A stretch of 64,000 nucleotides of DNA from Enterobacteriaceae bacterium 4M9 (GCA_010092695.1 JAADJJ010000001.1:2666001-2730000); one strand, 5' to 3'. Counted from the stretch's first letter, positions 52,217 through 60,687 are shown. Notes: generated by a model from the sequence alone, not told the origin. Translations and numbers: made by a program.

Positions 52217-52249
52217 CGCTTATCTCCTTTATTATCAGGCGCAGGCTGG

Positions 52250-53365
52250 TCACTTACGGGAATAATGGCGCAGTTTGTCTTCATCCAGCGCAACGCCCAG
52301 CCCCGGCGTTTGTGGCAGCGTGACGCAGGCGTCGGCAAAGGCCAGCGGGCGCGCCACAATATCGTCTTTGAGCAATAGCGGCCCGAACATCTCGGTGCCC
52401 CATTGCATGGGTAACGTTGACCAGGCATGCAGAGACGCCACCGTACCGATGGTGCCTTCCAGCATGGTGCCACCGTACAGGCCAATGCCTGCCGCCTGGG
52501 CGACATGCGCCAGGCGTAGTACGCTTGCCGGGCCGCCGGACTTGGCAATTTTGAGCGCATACGCGCCGCTAAAGCCGCGCCGCGCAATATCAAAACCATC
52601 TTCTGCGCTCGCGACGGCTTCATCAGCGAGAATGGCGGCTCGCCCGCGATGGCTAAGGCGCACCAGCGCGTCGCGGTCATGTGCGCTGACCGGCTGCTCA
52701 ATCAAATCCACGCCCATCACTGACAGTTCGGCGCAGCCGCGCGCTGCCGTGCTGGCGTCCCAGGCCTGGTTTACGTCCACACGAATGCTGGCGCGGTCAC
52801 CCAGCGCCTCAACAATGGCGCAGGTATGTGCCAGATCTGTCTCAAGATCGCGTGCGCCAATTTTAAGTTTAAAGGCACGGTGGCGGCCTTCGGCCAGCAG
52901 TTTCTCGCCTTCAGCGATGTCTTTTGCGGTGTCACCACTTGCCAGCGTCCACAGCACCGGCAGTCTCTCACTGAGCGCGCCGCCCAACAGCGCACTTACC
53001 GGCAAGCCCAGTGCTTTGCCTTTAGCATCAAGCAGCGCGGTTTCAATTGCGGATTTGGCGAAAGTGTTGCCCTTCACGGCGCTGTTGATACGCGCAAGCA
53101 GCGGGTTGATGTCGTCGGCAGGCTGCCCGATGAGCAGCGGTGCGAGGTAGTTGTCCAGCGCGGATTTAATGCCTTCCGGGCTTTCCACACCGTAGCTCAA
53201 ACCGCCGATGGTGGTGGCCTCACCTAGCCCACAGATCCCGTCAGAACGGGTAAGGCGAAAAATAACCAGCGTCTGGCAGCCCATTGTGGTCATGGACAGT
53301 TTGTGGGGCCGGATGGTGGGCAGGTCCACCAGCCAGGTTTCAAGCCGTTCGATTGTTGCACTCAT
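52250..53365 (-). CDS. catB: Muconate cycloisomerase CatB
   Basis: Enolase-superfamily enzyme that lactonises cis,cis-muconate to muconolactone. The 371-residue protein has the catalytic lysine pair in RAFKLKIGARD near residue 167. The metal ligands are Asp in IRVDVNQAWD, Glu in DLIEQPVSAHD and Asp in AILADEAVASAEDG, with the base in YALKIAKSGGP and the late Glu in GGTMLEGTIGTVA. GGTGGAAGACA precedes the ATG. It heads the catBCA-benABCD cluster and is divergent from the IclR regulator. Confidence 0.96.
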   Translation of the reverse strand: MSATIERLETWLVDLPTIRPHKLSMTTMGCQTLVIFRLTRSDGICGLGEATTIGGLSYGVESPEGIKSALDNYLAPLLIGQPADDINPLLARINSAVKGNTFAKSAIETALLDAKGKALGLPVSALLGGALSERLPVLWTLASGDTAKDIAEGEKLLAEGRHRAFKLKIGARDLETDLAHTCAIVEALGDRASIRVDVNQAWDASTAARGCAELSVMGVDLIEQPVSAHDRDALVRLSHRGRAAILADEAVASAEDGFDIARRGFSGAYALKIAKSGGPASVLRLAHVAQAAGIGLYGGTMLEGTIGTVASLHAWSTLPMQWGTEMFGPLLLKDDIVARPLAFADACVTLPQTPGLGVALDEDKLRHYSRK

Positions 53366-53490
53366 TGTCTTCCACCTGATGATGTCATCATCTCGTTCTT
53401 ATAATCATGGGGTTAGCTGAAATACGTGAAAATTCACCTTCTTTCAGCGCTGATATGACAATAGGGCTGTGGTGCAGAAAGCGTCAACGG

Positions 53491-53518
53491 CGGTAATCGA
53501 AAAGTTGTGCGATTATCG
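53491..53518. promoter_or_regulatory. IclR/PcaR-type operator between catB and its regulator
   Basis: CGGTAATCG and CGATTATCG form an inverted repeat (8 of 9 positions) with a 10-base spacer. On the minus strand it reads CGATAATCGCAC, which matches the core of the Pseudomonas PcaR site as I remember it. The 281-bp gap (53366-53646) holds no gene. Confidence 0.55.
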
Positions 53519-53646
53519 GCTCATTTGTTACATTCAGGTTGTAAATGTGATCTTCGTGGGAAAATAAGCAGATTCCCGCCGCGGCAGCCGAGAGCTGGGT
53601 ATAGTGGTGCTATCGCTACGATTCCGACGCCGGGAGAGAGCAATTG

Positions 53647-54468
53647 ATGAATCAAAAAACGACCGGGGAACAGTTTCTTGACCCGCTGACGGGCGAAGAT
53701 TGTCTTGCCGCAAGGCGCGACCCTAATTTTATGCTGTCGCTGGCCCGCGGGCTGGAGGTGCTTAACGCTTTTACGCCCCAACGCCAGCGTCTTACCATTT
53801 CACAACTCAGCCAGAAAACTCGCATTTCTCGTGCTGCCGTGCGCCGCTGTCTGTATACGCTGGCAAGCCTTGGCATGGTTCACAGCCCGGACGGGCGCAA
53901 CTATGAGCTTTTGCCACGCGTACTGACGGTGGGCCATGCTTACCTTGCCGGTACGCCGCTGGCGAAAGTGGCGCAAACCAGTCTTGATGCGCTCAGTAAA
54001 ACCCTTAATGAGTCTTGTTCCGTGGCCACACTCGACGGCGACAACGTGCTGTATATCGCCCGTACCGCAGTGGACAACATCCTCAGCATGGACATCGGGC
54101 GCGGTAGCCGCCTGCCCGCCTGGGTGACATCAATGGGCCGCGTGCTACTAAGCGCCCTGCCGGAAGACGAGCTTGAAGACTATCTCACGCGCGCAAAGCG
54201 AATACGCTATACCCAATACACGCTGGTTTCGCTTGAGGAGTTGCGCGAAGAGATTGGCCGCGTGCGCCGCCAGGGCTACGCGATTAACGATCAGCAGCTG
54301 GAAGTGGGCCTGCGTTCGGTAGCGGTGCCAATGCTGGCACGCGATGAGAAAGTGGTGGCGGCAATGAACGTGGGGGTGCATGCCTCCAGGATGTCGGTGG
54401 TGCAATTGCGAGAGGCGATTTTGCCGCCGCTGCGTCGGGCGGCGATGGAGTTGTCGATGAAGTTGTGA
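53647..54468 (+). CDS. IclR-family regulator of the cat-ben genes (PcaR/CatR-like)
   Basis: A 273-residue IclR-family protein with the extended N-terminus (~25 residues) seen in PcaR/PobR-type regulators. The winged helix lies at ~28-90 (FMLSLARGLEVLNAFTPQRQ, LTISQLSQKTRISRAAVRRC) and the effector domain has RGSRLPAWVTSMGRVLLSA and LEVGLRSVAVPMLARDEKVV. Divergent transcription from catB suggests it controls the cluster in response to muconate, catechol or benzoate. ATG at 53647 is preferred over TTG at 53644; GGGAGAG lies upstream. BenR or BenM homologues are absent here. Confidence 0.88.
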   Translation: MNQKTTGEQFLDPLTGEDCLAARRDPNFMLSLARGLEVLNAFTPQRQRLTISQLSQKTRISRAAVRRCLYTLASLGMVHSPDGRNYELLPRVLTVGHAYLAGTPLAKVAQTSLDALSKTLNESCSVATLDGDNVLYIARTAVDNILSMDIGRGSRLPAWVTSMGRVLLSALPEDELEDYLTRAKRIRYTQYTLVSLEELREEIGRVRRQGYAINDQQLEVGLRSVAVPMLARDEKVVAAMNVGVHASRMSVVQLREAILPPLRRAAMELSMKL

Positions 54469-54495
54469 GTGGCGAATGGGATTCGCGGAGTATGG

Positions 54496-54541
54496 GGGTT
54501 GTGGGTTGTGGGTTGTGGGTTGTGGGTTGTGGGTTGTGGGT
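54496..54541 (+). repeat. GGGTTGT heptamer microsatellite (potential G-quadruplex)
   Basis: Six perfect tandem copies of GGGTTGT (54496-54537) plus GGGT, 28 bases after the IclR stop, followed by GGGGTTGGGTGGG at 54550-54562. Runs of three G separated by four bases are able to form a G-quadruplex on the plus strand. Perfect short repeats are prone to copy-number change. Confidence 0.92.
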
Positions 54542-54619
54542 AAGATATTTGGGGTTGGGTGGGAAGTTCCGTTCACTTGAAGCTCGACATAAAACGGAGC
54601 TTCATTTGCGGTGAACGGG

Positions 54620-54647
54620 TTAAGGAGCGCTCCCGCGCGCTCCTTAA
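54620..54647 (+). terminator. Strong hairpin, possible terminator of the IclR gene
   Basis: TTAAGGAGCGC and GCGCTCCTTAA form a perfect 11-bp stem around TCCCGC. No clear T run follows. A second perfect stem, CAGCCCGCCA/TGGCGGGCTG, lies at 54751-54774. Confidence 0.5.
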
Positions 54648-54789
54648 CAATCCTCGCGGCCCCGCAAGGAAATCGCCGCTTCGCGGTGCGCTCACCTCCC
54701 GGCGCTGCGCCTGCGGCCGGCTCGACTCGACATCCTGTCTCGTTTCGCCTCAGCCCGCCATCCCTGGCGGGCTGACCTTGTCTTCACGC

Positions 54790-55260
54790 CTCCGGTTCGC
54801 CGATTTCAGCGGGGGTCAGCAAACCCACACTGTAAGCCTGTGCTTCTCAATAACGAAGAATGACGCTGTCAGCCTGCAAAAGTTAGCCTGCAAAAATAAA
54901 GCAGGCGTTTCTGTCTTGTCTTCCGGCCTTGGGCTTGCCGATCTCAGCGGGGGCAACAACCCCACACTGTAAACCTGGGCTTCTCAATAGCGGAGCATGA
55001 CGCTGTTAGCCTGCAAAAATAAAGCAGGCGTTTCTGTTTGTCTCGCGGCCTTGGGCTTGCTGATTTCAGCGGGGGTCAGCAACCCCACACTGTAAGCCTG
55101 TGCTTCTCAACAACGGAGCATGACGCTGTCAGCCTGCAAAAATAAAGCAGGCATTTCTGTATTGTCTTCCGGCCTTGGGCTTGCCGAAGTCAGCAACCCC
55201 ACGCTGTAAGCCTGTTCACTTTAAAAGCAAGTGAGAACGCTGTCAGACTGCAAAATGACG
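54790..55260 (+). repeat. Four tandem imperfect copies of a ~122-bp unit
   Basis: Copies begin near 54790, 54921, 55043 and 55167 (periods 131, 122, 124). Shared landmarks are CCTTGGGCTTGCCGAT, CAGCGGGGGTCAGCAACCCC, CACACTGTAAGCCTGTGCTT, CGGAGCATGACGCTGTCAG and CTGCAAAAATAAAGCAGGC. Copies 1 to 3 hold a GCCTGC/GCAGGC stem followed by a T-rich tail; copies with GGGGT...ACCCC can form a second. Copy 4 lacks about 13 bases of the G-rich part and its 3' half has decayed. Confidence 0.9.
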
Positions 55261-55354
55261 TAATTCGCCTGCCAAAATCGTGCGTTACCGATCGATCTCT
55301 TGTCGGGCTGTCGCTTCCTCACCGTGCTCCCTGACTTAAGGCTTAAAAGCGACC

Positions 55355-56500
55355 TCACTTTAGCGCCTGTAAAATGGCGTAGCCCGCCTTAATGCGAGCC
55401 GGATTTGGGTAGTTTTTGTTGGCTAACATCACGATGCCAAGCTGTTTTTGCGGGATAAACGCCACATAGGCACCAAAACCGTTGGTGGAGCCGGTTTTAT
55501 GGATCCATGAGGCAGATAATCCAGGCTCAGGTGGGTTGATTGCCTGTGCCGGGCGTGCCGCCAGCGCGTTTTCAGCGCCGTTTAGCATGGCATCAAGGTT
55601 TACTGGCCAGTTGAACATTTCCCATCCCAGCCCCTGATACATTTCATCGACATGCCAGTAGCGCGTCTGGGCCATTTCAACGCCCTGCTTCAACGTCGGC
55701 GCGGTAATAGTCTGCGGTGCCATATTGGCCACAAGCCAGGTCGCCATGTCCTGCACGCTCGATTTCACACCGTAAGATTCAGCATCCAGCATGCCTGGAT
55801 TGACGCGCATCGGCTGATTATCACGATAACCCCACGCGTAATCTTTTTCTTCAGACGCGGGAACCGAAATCCAGGTCTGTGTCAGCCCCAGCGGTTTAAA
55901 TACCCGTTGCGTCATCGCCTGCTCAAAACTCAACCCTGACGGCTTAACCGCCAGTGCACCAAACAGGCCAATGCTGCTGTTAGCGTACTGACGCCTTTCG
56001 CCCGGTGCCCATTGCGGCTGCCAGTTTTGATAAAACGCCAGTAATCCGGCGTTGTCCTTCACGTTGTCTGGTACCTGGAGCGGCAGCCCACCTGCGGTGT
56101 AGGTCGCAAGCTCCAGTAGCGTAATTCCCTGCCACTGTTTGCCGCTGAGCGCAGGCCAGTACTGGCTGGCAGCATCACTCAGGCGAATATCACCGCGCGC
56201 AACGCTGTCGCCGCCAAGCACGCCAGTAAAGGTTTTGCTGACAGAGCCAAGCTCAAATAACGTGCGGGTGGTTACCGGGCGATGTCGGGAGACATCAGCC
56301 TCACCAAAGGTGAAATAATACGGTTTGCCCTGATAAATCACCGCAACCGCCATACCCGCAATAGCCTGTTCTTTCATCAGCGGTGTAATGTTGTCGTTAA
56401 CAATGCGACGAAGCGCATCGGGCGCAGGAGACGCTAATGCCGCCTGAGGGCTGAGTAAGGCAGTCAGGGTAAGTGCGACAAGAGACAATGTGGCTTTCAT
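55355..56500 (-). CDS. ampC: Class C beta-lactamase AmpC
   Basis: Periplasmic serine beta-lactamase of class C that hydrolyses cephalosporins and penicillins. The 381-residue precursor has a signal peptide (first ~24 residues, ending AALA). Catalytic motifs are Ser-x-x-Lys in FELGSVSKTFTGVLGG, Tyr-Ala-Asn in RRQYANSSIGLFGALA and Lys-Thr-Gly in SWIHKTGSTNGFGAYVAFIP. The ATG at 56500 is chosen over a TTG one codon earlier; GGAGC lies upstream. There is no divergent ampR, so expression is presumably not inducible through AmpR, as in E. coli. The 213-bp upstream gap has a CCAGG/CCTGG dyad at about 56514-56538. Confidence 0.95.
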   Translation of the reverse strand: MKATLSLVALTLTALLSPQAALASPAPDALRRIVNDNITPLMKEQAIAGMAVAVIYQGKPYYFTFGEADVSRHRPVTTRTLFELGSVSKTFTGVLGGDSVARGDIRLSDAASQYWPALSGKQWQGITLLELATYTAGGLPLQVPDNVKDNAGLLAFYQNWQPQWAPGERRQYANSSIGLFGALAVKPSGLSFEQAMTQRVFKPLGLTQTWISVPASEEKDYAWGYRDNQPMRVNPGMLDAESYGVKSSVQDMATWLVANMAPQTITAPTLKQGVEMAQTRYWHVDEMYQGLGWEMFNWPVNLDAMLNGAENALAARPAQAINPPEPGLSASWIHKTGSTNGFGAYVAFIPQKQLGIVMLANKNYPNPARIKAGYAILQALK

Positions 56501-56713
56501 CAAAATTAATGCTCCAGGCAGAAATCACATCGCCCTGGGTTGTTTGCCATAAAGATGTGGCATTACGCGCAAGTCACGGATGTGAAAATAAAATATGCGC
56601 TGATAATAGCATTTTTGACGTGTAGCTGTTTCAAAAAGACAGGAACTGAAAAAGCGCCGGGTACGGCGTTACCCCTATCCGGCGCTGATAACAGGCTCGA
56701 AGTAAAGAGTTAT

Positions 56714-57127
56714 TTAAAAATCAGGCGCTGGATTAACCGCACCGTCTTTGTGGACAGTGAGATTATTAAACACGTCCTTCGCGGCAAAAAGGCCGTTCAG
56801 CGCTGACGGAAAACCCGCATACACGGCCATTTGCATAATGACTTCGATGACCTCCTGTTCAGAACAGCCAACGTTTAGCGCAGCCGCAATATGTACCTTA
56901 AGCTGGGGCGTGGCGTTTGCCATCGCGGTAAGGGCAGCCACAGTGGCAAGTTCTCTGGTGCGTAAATCCAGCCCAGGACGTGAGTAAATATCGCCAAAAG
57001 GGAATTCAATCAGTAAGTCGGCGAAGTCTGGTGCAATGTCACGTACGCTGGCAATAACATGTTCACCCGCATTACCGTCAATTTCTTTAAGCTTTTCCCA
57101 GCCCTTAAAATACCGTTCACTTTTCAT
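56714..57127 (-). CDS. Carboxymuconolactone-decarboxylase family protein
   Basis: A 137-residue protein of the CMD/AhpD-like fold: N-terminal YFKGWEKLKEIDGNAGEHV, the core FGDIYSRPGLDLRTRELATV, MANATPQLKVHIAAALNVGC and EVIEVIMQMAVYAGFPSALN. In PcaC this fold decarboxylates gamma-carboxymuconolactone, whereas many short members are peroxidase-like or uncharacterised. Here the Cys-x-x-Cys of AhpD is absent and no other pca genes adjoin it, so function is open. It is divergent from a LysR regulator with 85 bases between starts, which suggests control by it. Confidence 0.85.
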   Translation of the reverse strand: MKSERYFKGWEKLKEIDGNAGEHVIASVRDIAPDFADLLIEFPFGDIYSRPGLDLRTRELATVAALTAMANATPQLKVHIAAALNVGCSEQEVIEVIMQMAVYAGFPSALNGLFAAKDVFNNLTVHKDGAVNPAPDF

Positions 57128-57212
57128 GTTGGTTTCTCCCGTTAGCAGACCTCGAGAGACTATTTTTTATTGCTGACCATGACCAATACTCTTTATGTGA
57201 TACCCTACAGGT

Positions 57213-58118
57213 ATGAGCAAACGTATAGAACTGCGGCACTTTCGCTACTTTGTCACGTTGAGTGAAACGCTTAATTTCACCCAAGCCGCCAGGCTATTAC
57301 ACATCTCTCAACCTCCCCTGAGCCGGCAAATCAAAGAGCTGGAATCCCTCTTGCGTGTAGAACTGTTTCACCGAAGCAAGACACGCGTTACGCTAACGCA
57401 CGCGGGTGAAGCATTTCTTGCAGAAGCCAAACGGGTATTACAACAGGTGGACAATGCCATTGTGGTTGCCAGAACCGCAGACACACCGGTAAGTCGCACG
57501 TTTTACGTAGGCTATACCACCGTATTTGAGCGCAGTGCTATTCCCGATGCCCTTGAATTACTTAAAAACACCTTTCCAGAGTGGGATATAAAAACCACAG
57601 GGAAACACTCTATTGACCTGGTCAAGGACTTAAAAAACGGTGCGTTAGATGCAGCATTTATTGGCCTGCACACCCACGCTGAAGGATTAGTTGTCGAACC
57701 GGTCAGGGAAGAACGTTTTGTGGTGGCATTACCTGAAAAGCACTGTCTTTGCGAGAAACAGGAAATAGAACTTTCAGACCTCGTCAATGAAAAGCTATTC
57801 TGGTTTGAGCGTAAGGCTAATCCGGGTTTTTATGATTACTGCCAGCGTGTGTTTGATTTGTCCGGACTCAGGTTTAATACTCTCAGCGAACCTGCCGAAC
57901 ATCATATTATGCTGAGTATGATTGCCGCAGGAGAAGGCATTGCCTTAATTCCTGAATCGTTAACCAAAATCAGTCGGCACGGCGTCATTTTCCGTAAGTT
58001 AGCGGACGGCAAACATACTTTGGCGATGGGCATTGCGGTTGCTTACGATAAAAACAAAAACCATCCCTTACTCGCACCTTTGCTCAATGCGGTTCGGGGC
58101 GCTCTTCACGGCCAGTGA
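57213..58118 (+). CDS. LysR-family regulator
   Basis: LysR-type regulator of 301 residues with the N-terminal winged helix LRHFRYFVTLSETLNFTQAA, RLLHISQPPLSRQIKELESL (residues ~7-60). A periplasmic-binding-like effector domain follows (FYVGYTTVFERSAIPDALEL, DLKNGALDAAFIGLHTHAEG, MIAAGEGIALIPESL). It is close to the BenM/CatM-like group in the GYT...P opening of the effector domain, though the ligand is unknown. The obvious candidate target is the divergent CMD-family gene. It ends 60 bases before the convergent GNAT gene. Confidence 0.88.
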   Translation: MSKRIELRHFRYFVTLSETLNFTQAARLLHISQPPLSRQIKELESLLRVELFHRSKTRVTLTHAGEAFLAEAKRVLQQVDNAIVVARTADTPVSRTFYVGYTTVFERSAIPDALELLKNTFPEWDIKTTGKHSIDLVKDLKNGALDAAFIGLHTHAEGLVVEPVREERFVVALPEKHCLCEKQEIELSDLVNEKLFWFERKANPGFYDYCQRVFDLSGLRFNTLSEPAEHHIMLSMIAAGEGIALIPESLTKISRHGVIFRKLADGKHTLAMGIAVAYDKNKNHPLLAPLLNAVRGALHGQ

Positions 58119-58178
58119 AAGCGCTCTTCCTGTACCCTCAAGCTGAACCAGTCACCCGCACGTCTGCCTGACAGAAGC

Positions 58179-58703
58179 TTAACCGCTGGCCTTACGGTAC
58201 AGAACATGGCGCATAAGTGGGTGCCCGGCGGGCAAGAGTGGATGATCAAACTCGCCGCAGCGCGTCATACCGAGCTTTTCCATTACTCGCTGTGACGGCA
58301 GATTTTGCAACGTGGTAAACGAGACGATTTCAGCAAGCTTATAGTGGTGAAACCCTGCCTCCAGCGCACACTGTGCCGCTTCAGTGGCGTAGCACTGGCC
58401 CTGAAAGCGTTGCGCCAACCGCCAGCTAATTTCCACCGCCGGCGCAAACGGCAACTCAGCGCCAACACAATTTAACCCCACAAAACCGCAGCATTCTCCG
58501 CTGTGCTTTTCTTCTACTGCCCACAGGCCAAAGCCCTGCTCTGCCATGCGGCTACGAATGTGCGCTAAAAGTGCATCACTCTGCTCACGCGCAAGCGGCG
58601 CAGGAAAAAAACGCATCACGACCGGGTCGGCATTCATTGCTGCAAACGCGGTACAATCAGCATCGCGCCACGCACGCAAGATCAAACGTTCGGTGTTCAA
58701 CAT
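58179..58703 (-). CDS. GNAT acetyltransferase (RimJ/RimL type)
   Basis: A 174-residue N-acetyltransferase of the RimJ/RimL-like GNAT_3 type: MLNTERLILRAWRDADCTAF start, VVMRFFPAPLAREQSDALL, VEISWRLAQRFQGQCYATEA (acetyl-CoA region) and FTTLQNLPSQRVMEKLGMTR. The substrate is unknown; similar proteins acetylate ribosomal proteins, amino acids or drugs. The start at 58703 has TGGAGCG upstream and overlaps the ydcR stop by 7 bases, so the two are probably co-transcribed. Confidence 0.88.
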   Translation of the reverse strand: MLNTERLILRAWRDADCTAFAAMNADPVVMRFFPAPLAREQSDALLAHIRSRMAEQGFGLWAVEEKHSGECCGFVGLNCVGAELPFAPAVEISWRLAQRFQGQCYATEAAQCALEAGFHHYKLAEIVSFTTLQNLPSQRVMEKLGMTRCGEFDHPLLPAGHPLMRHVLYRKASG

Positions 58704-60109
58704 CTGCGCTCCAGTTTTTCTGAAATAAGCCTGCCCAGCCGCTGTGCGGCCTGCTCTTCTCGCTCGCTCCACGCCCATGAAACGTTAAGGCGAAAAAAGT
58801 TATGCCAGGCCTGAGAGGTCGTGAACATTTTTCCCGGCGCAATGCTGATGCCGCAGGCAATTGCCGCATCTGACAACGCACTGGCATCAAGCGGCGGTGG
58901 AAGCTCAATCCACAGGAAATAGCCCCCGTCATGACTGTGTATCTGTACCTGCGGTGGAAAATGGCGGCGCAGCGCTTCGATAGCCTGCTGCTTGCGTTCC
59001 ATCAGTTCACGACGCAACCGCCGCAGGTGGGCGTCGTAGCTACGGGTGGTAAGGTAGTCGACCACCGCCATCTGCATGGGTGAACTGGTCGATAATGTAC
59101 TCATAAGCTGTAATTGCTGAATGCGCCTTGCGTTTACGCCTGCTGCCACCCAACCAATACGAAACCCCGCCACCAGACATTTGGAAAATGACGAACAGTG
59201 CATCACGCTGCTGCCATCATCCCACGCACGCACGGGCTGAGGCTTTTCGCGCCCAAACCATAAGTCGGTATACACATCGTCTTCAATTAACGTGACATTG
59301 TAACGTTTGAGTAGTGCCAGTAACTGTTGTTTTTTCTGTGCGTCGAGCGTAAAGCCCACCGGGTTCTGACAGTTGGTCATTAACCAGCAGGCCCGTACCG
59401 GGCTGGTTTGTAACGCCTGCTCCAGCGCCTCAAGGTTTATCCCATCACGAAGATCGCTCGGTATAGCCAGTGCACGCAGCCGCAAGCGTTCCAGCGCCTG
59501 CAGCGCTCCATAGAAACAGGGGTCTTCCACAATCACCCAGTCGCCCGGGTTGGTCACAGCCTGTAAGCTCAGGTTCAGTGCCTCAAGCGCGCCTGCGGTA
59601 ATCACAATTTCATCAGGGGAGATGTTCATACCCTGGGCGGCATAGCGCCGGGCGATAGCCTGACGCAAGCCCTCGTTACCTGGCGGCAGGTTGCTGGTGA
59701 GACTCACGGCGCTGGCATTGCGCCCCACGCGCGTGAGCGAACGATTAAGCTGCTGGAGTGGAAACAAACGAGGGTCAGGAAACGCCGAGCCAAACGGCAC
59801 AATCGCCGGGTCGCGACTGGCCTGCAATACGTCGAAGATATAGGTATTGATATCTACCGTGCCGGAATGAATAGCCTGCGCTGGCGAGCGCTCTGACTGT
59901 GGACGCGAGGCAACGAAGTACCCGGACTGCGGGCGCGCGACTATCACTCCCTGGCTTTCCAGCGTCTGATAGGCATGACTTACGGTCATAAAACTCATCC
60001 CGCTGTGCGCCACCTGCTCGCGCAGCGAAGGCAAACGATCGCCAGCGCGCCATACGCCCTGCTCAATCTGTGCCAGAATTTGCCCTGCCAGAAGCTGGTA
60101 CTTCTTCAT
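58697..60109 (-). CDS. ydcR: MocR-type regulator YdcR (GntR HTH + aminotransferase)
   Basis: A 470-residue transcription factor (E. coli YdcR 468) with an N-terminal GntR winged helix (WRAGDRLPSLREQVAHSGMS, FMTVSHAYQTLESQGVIVAR, residues ~20-65) and a fold-type I aminotransferase-like domain. The PLP lysine is expected in MHCSSFSKCLVAGFRIGWVA near residue 307; EIVITAGALEALNLSLQAVT and ACWLMTNCQNPVGFTLDAQK are further landmarks. MocR proteins sense amino compounds or PLP. The E. coli neighbours ydcSTUV-patD are not present here. It is 8 bases past the thioesterase stop. Confidence 0.92.
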   Translation of the reverse strand: MKKYQLLAGQILAQIEQGVWRAGDRLPSLREQVAHSGMSFMTVSHAYQTLESQGVIVARPQSGYFVASRPQSERSPAQAIHSGTVDINTYIFDVLQASRDPAIVPFGSAFPDPRLFPLQQLNRSLTRVGRNASAVSLTSNLPPGNEGLRQAIARRYAAQGMNISPDEIVITAGALEALNLSLQAVTNPGDWVIVEDPCFYGALQALERLRLRALAIPSDLRDGINLEALEQALQTSPVRACWLMTNCQNPVGFTLDAQKKQQLLALLKRYNVTLIEDDVYTDLWFGREKPQPVRAWDDGSSVMHCSSFSKCLVAGFRIGWVAAGVNARRIQQLQLMSTLSTSSPMQMAVVDYLTTRSYDAHLRRLRRELMERKQQAIEALRRHFPPQVQIHSHDGGYFLWIELPPPLDASALSDAAIACGISIAPGKMFTTSQAWHNFFRLNVSWAWSEREEQAAQRLGRLISEKLERRC

Positions 60110-60117
60110 TGCTATGC

Positions 60118-60522
60118 TCAGCTAAACAACGGCGTGGGTTTCCCGTCATCATCGACGGCCACAAAATTGAACTGCCCATTAATGACCTCTTTGCGGTCAT
60201 CGGCATACATGTCTTCAAGCCAGACGGTGACAGTGACCGTGAGGCTGGTATTGCCTACGCGCGTAACGCTACCCACCAGTTCAACGATAGTGCCTGAAGG
60301 AATCGGGTGCTGGAAATTGATTTTCTCCGTCGACACCGTGACCAGCCGCTTGCGGCAAAAGCGCGTGGCGGTAACAAACGACACTTCATCCATCCACGCC
60401 AGCGCCGTGCCGCCAAACAGAGTGGAATGGTGATTAATGGTGGTCGGGAAAACGACCTTCGCCACGCTGGTGCGCGAGATACGGATTTTTTCGTCGATGG
60501 TTTGCTGGTCTGGGTGTTGCAT
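60118..60522 (-). CDS. Acyl-CoA thioesterase (YciA-like hotdog)
   Basis: Single hotdog-fold thioesterase of 134 residues that should hydrolyse acyl-CoAs. KVVFPTTINHHSTLFGGTAL, AWMDEVSFVTATRFCRKRLV and STEKINFQHPIPSGTIVELV match the acyl-CoA hydrolase group of YciA-like proteins; Asp in AWMDE is the usual catalytic acid. The start at 60522 (MQHPDQQT) is preferred over a frame reaching 60675, which would run beyond the divergent TetR promoter. It is first of a probable thioesterase - ydcR - GNAT operon. Confidence 0.88.
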   Translation of the reverse strand: MQHPDQQTIDEKIRISRTSVAKVVFPTTINHHSTLFGGTALAWMDEVSFVTATRFCRKRLVTVSTEKINFQHPIPSGTIVELVGSVTRVGNTSLTVTVTVWLEDMYADDRKEVINGQFNFVAVDDDGKPTPLFS

Positions 60523-60667
60523 CAGAGACTGCCTGTTTCTGAGTGATGAATAAGGCGGCGGATTATAGCAAACCCTTGCAGACAACACGGCTTTGGTTTT
60601 GCCATTTTGTGCAGTCAATGCACTGTCACCCGGCTTGCAGAGCGCGATGTTTTTACGGCAAAATAAA

Positions 60668-60687
60668 CAATCCATCCAGACGGATTG
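60668..60687. promoter_or_regulatory. Operator over the TetR gene's own start region
   Basis: CAATCC-ATCCAGAC-GGATTG is a perfect inverted repeat ending 5 bases before the ATG of the TetR-family gene. Its place over the ribosome-binding and promoter area suggests autoregulation; binding is inferred. Confidence 0.6.

Larger units (their letters stand above)
54469..55354. other. 886-bp repeat-rich non-coding block before ampC
   Basis: No convincing gene is present. From left to right it holds a G-rich heptamer array, two strong hairpins and four imperfect copies of a ~122-bp unit, each listed separately. After 55260 it ends in unremarkable sequence to the ampC stop. Open frames across it (for example 54559-54972) follow the repeats and lack a ribosome-binding site. 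Confidence 0.75.

Noticed and set aside
54559..54972. 137-codon plus-strand frame across the repeat block
   Set aside because: It runs through hairpins and repeats, lacks a ribosome-binding site, and its sequence simply follows the repeat units.
54790..55260. Tandem repeats considered as a CRISPR array
   Set aside because: The units are ~122 bp and similar along their whole length, with no short conserved repeat separated by unique spacers and no cas genes.
56714..57127. CMD-family gene as pcaC
   Set aside because: No other protocatechuate-branch genes are adjacent, and the catechol branch in this window does not need PcaC.
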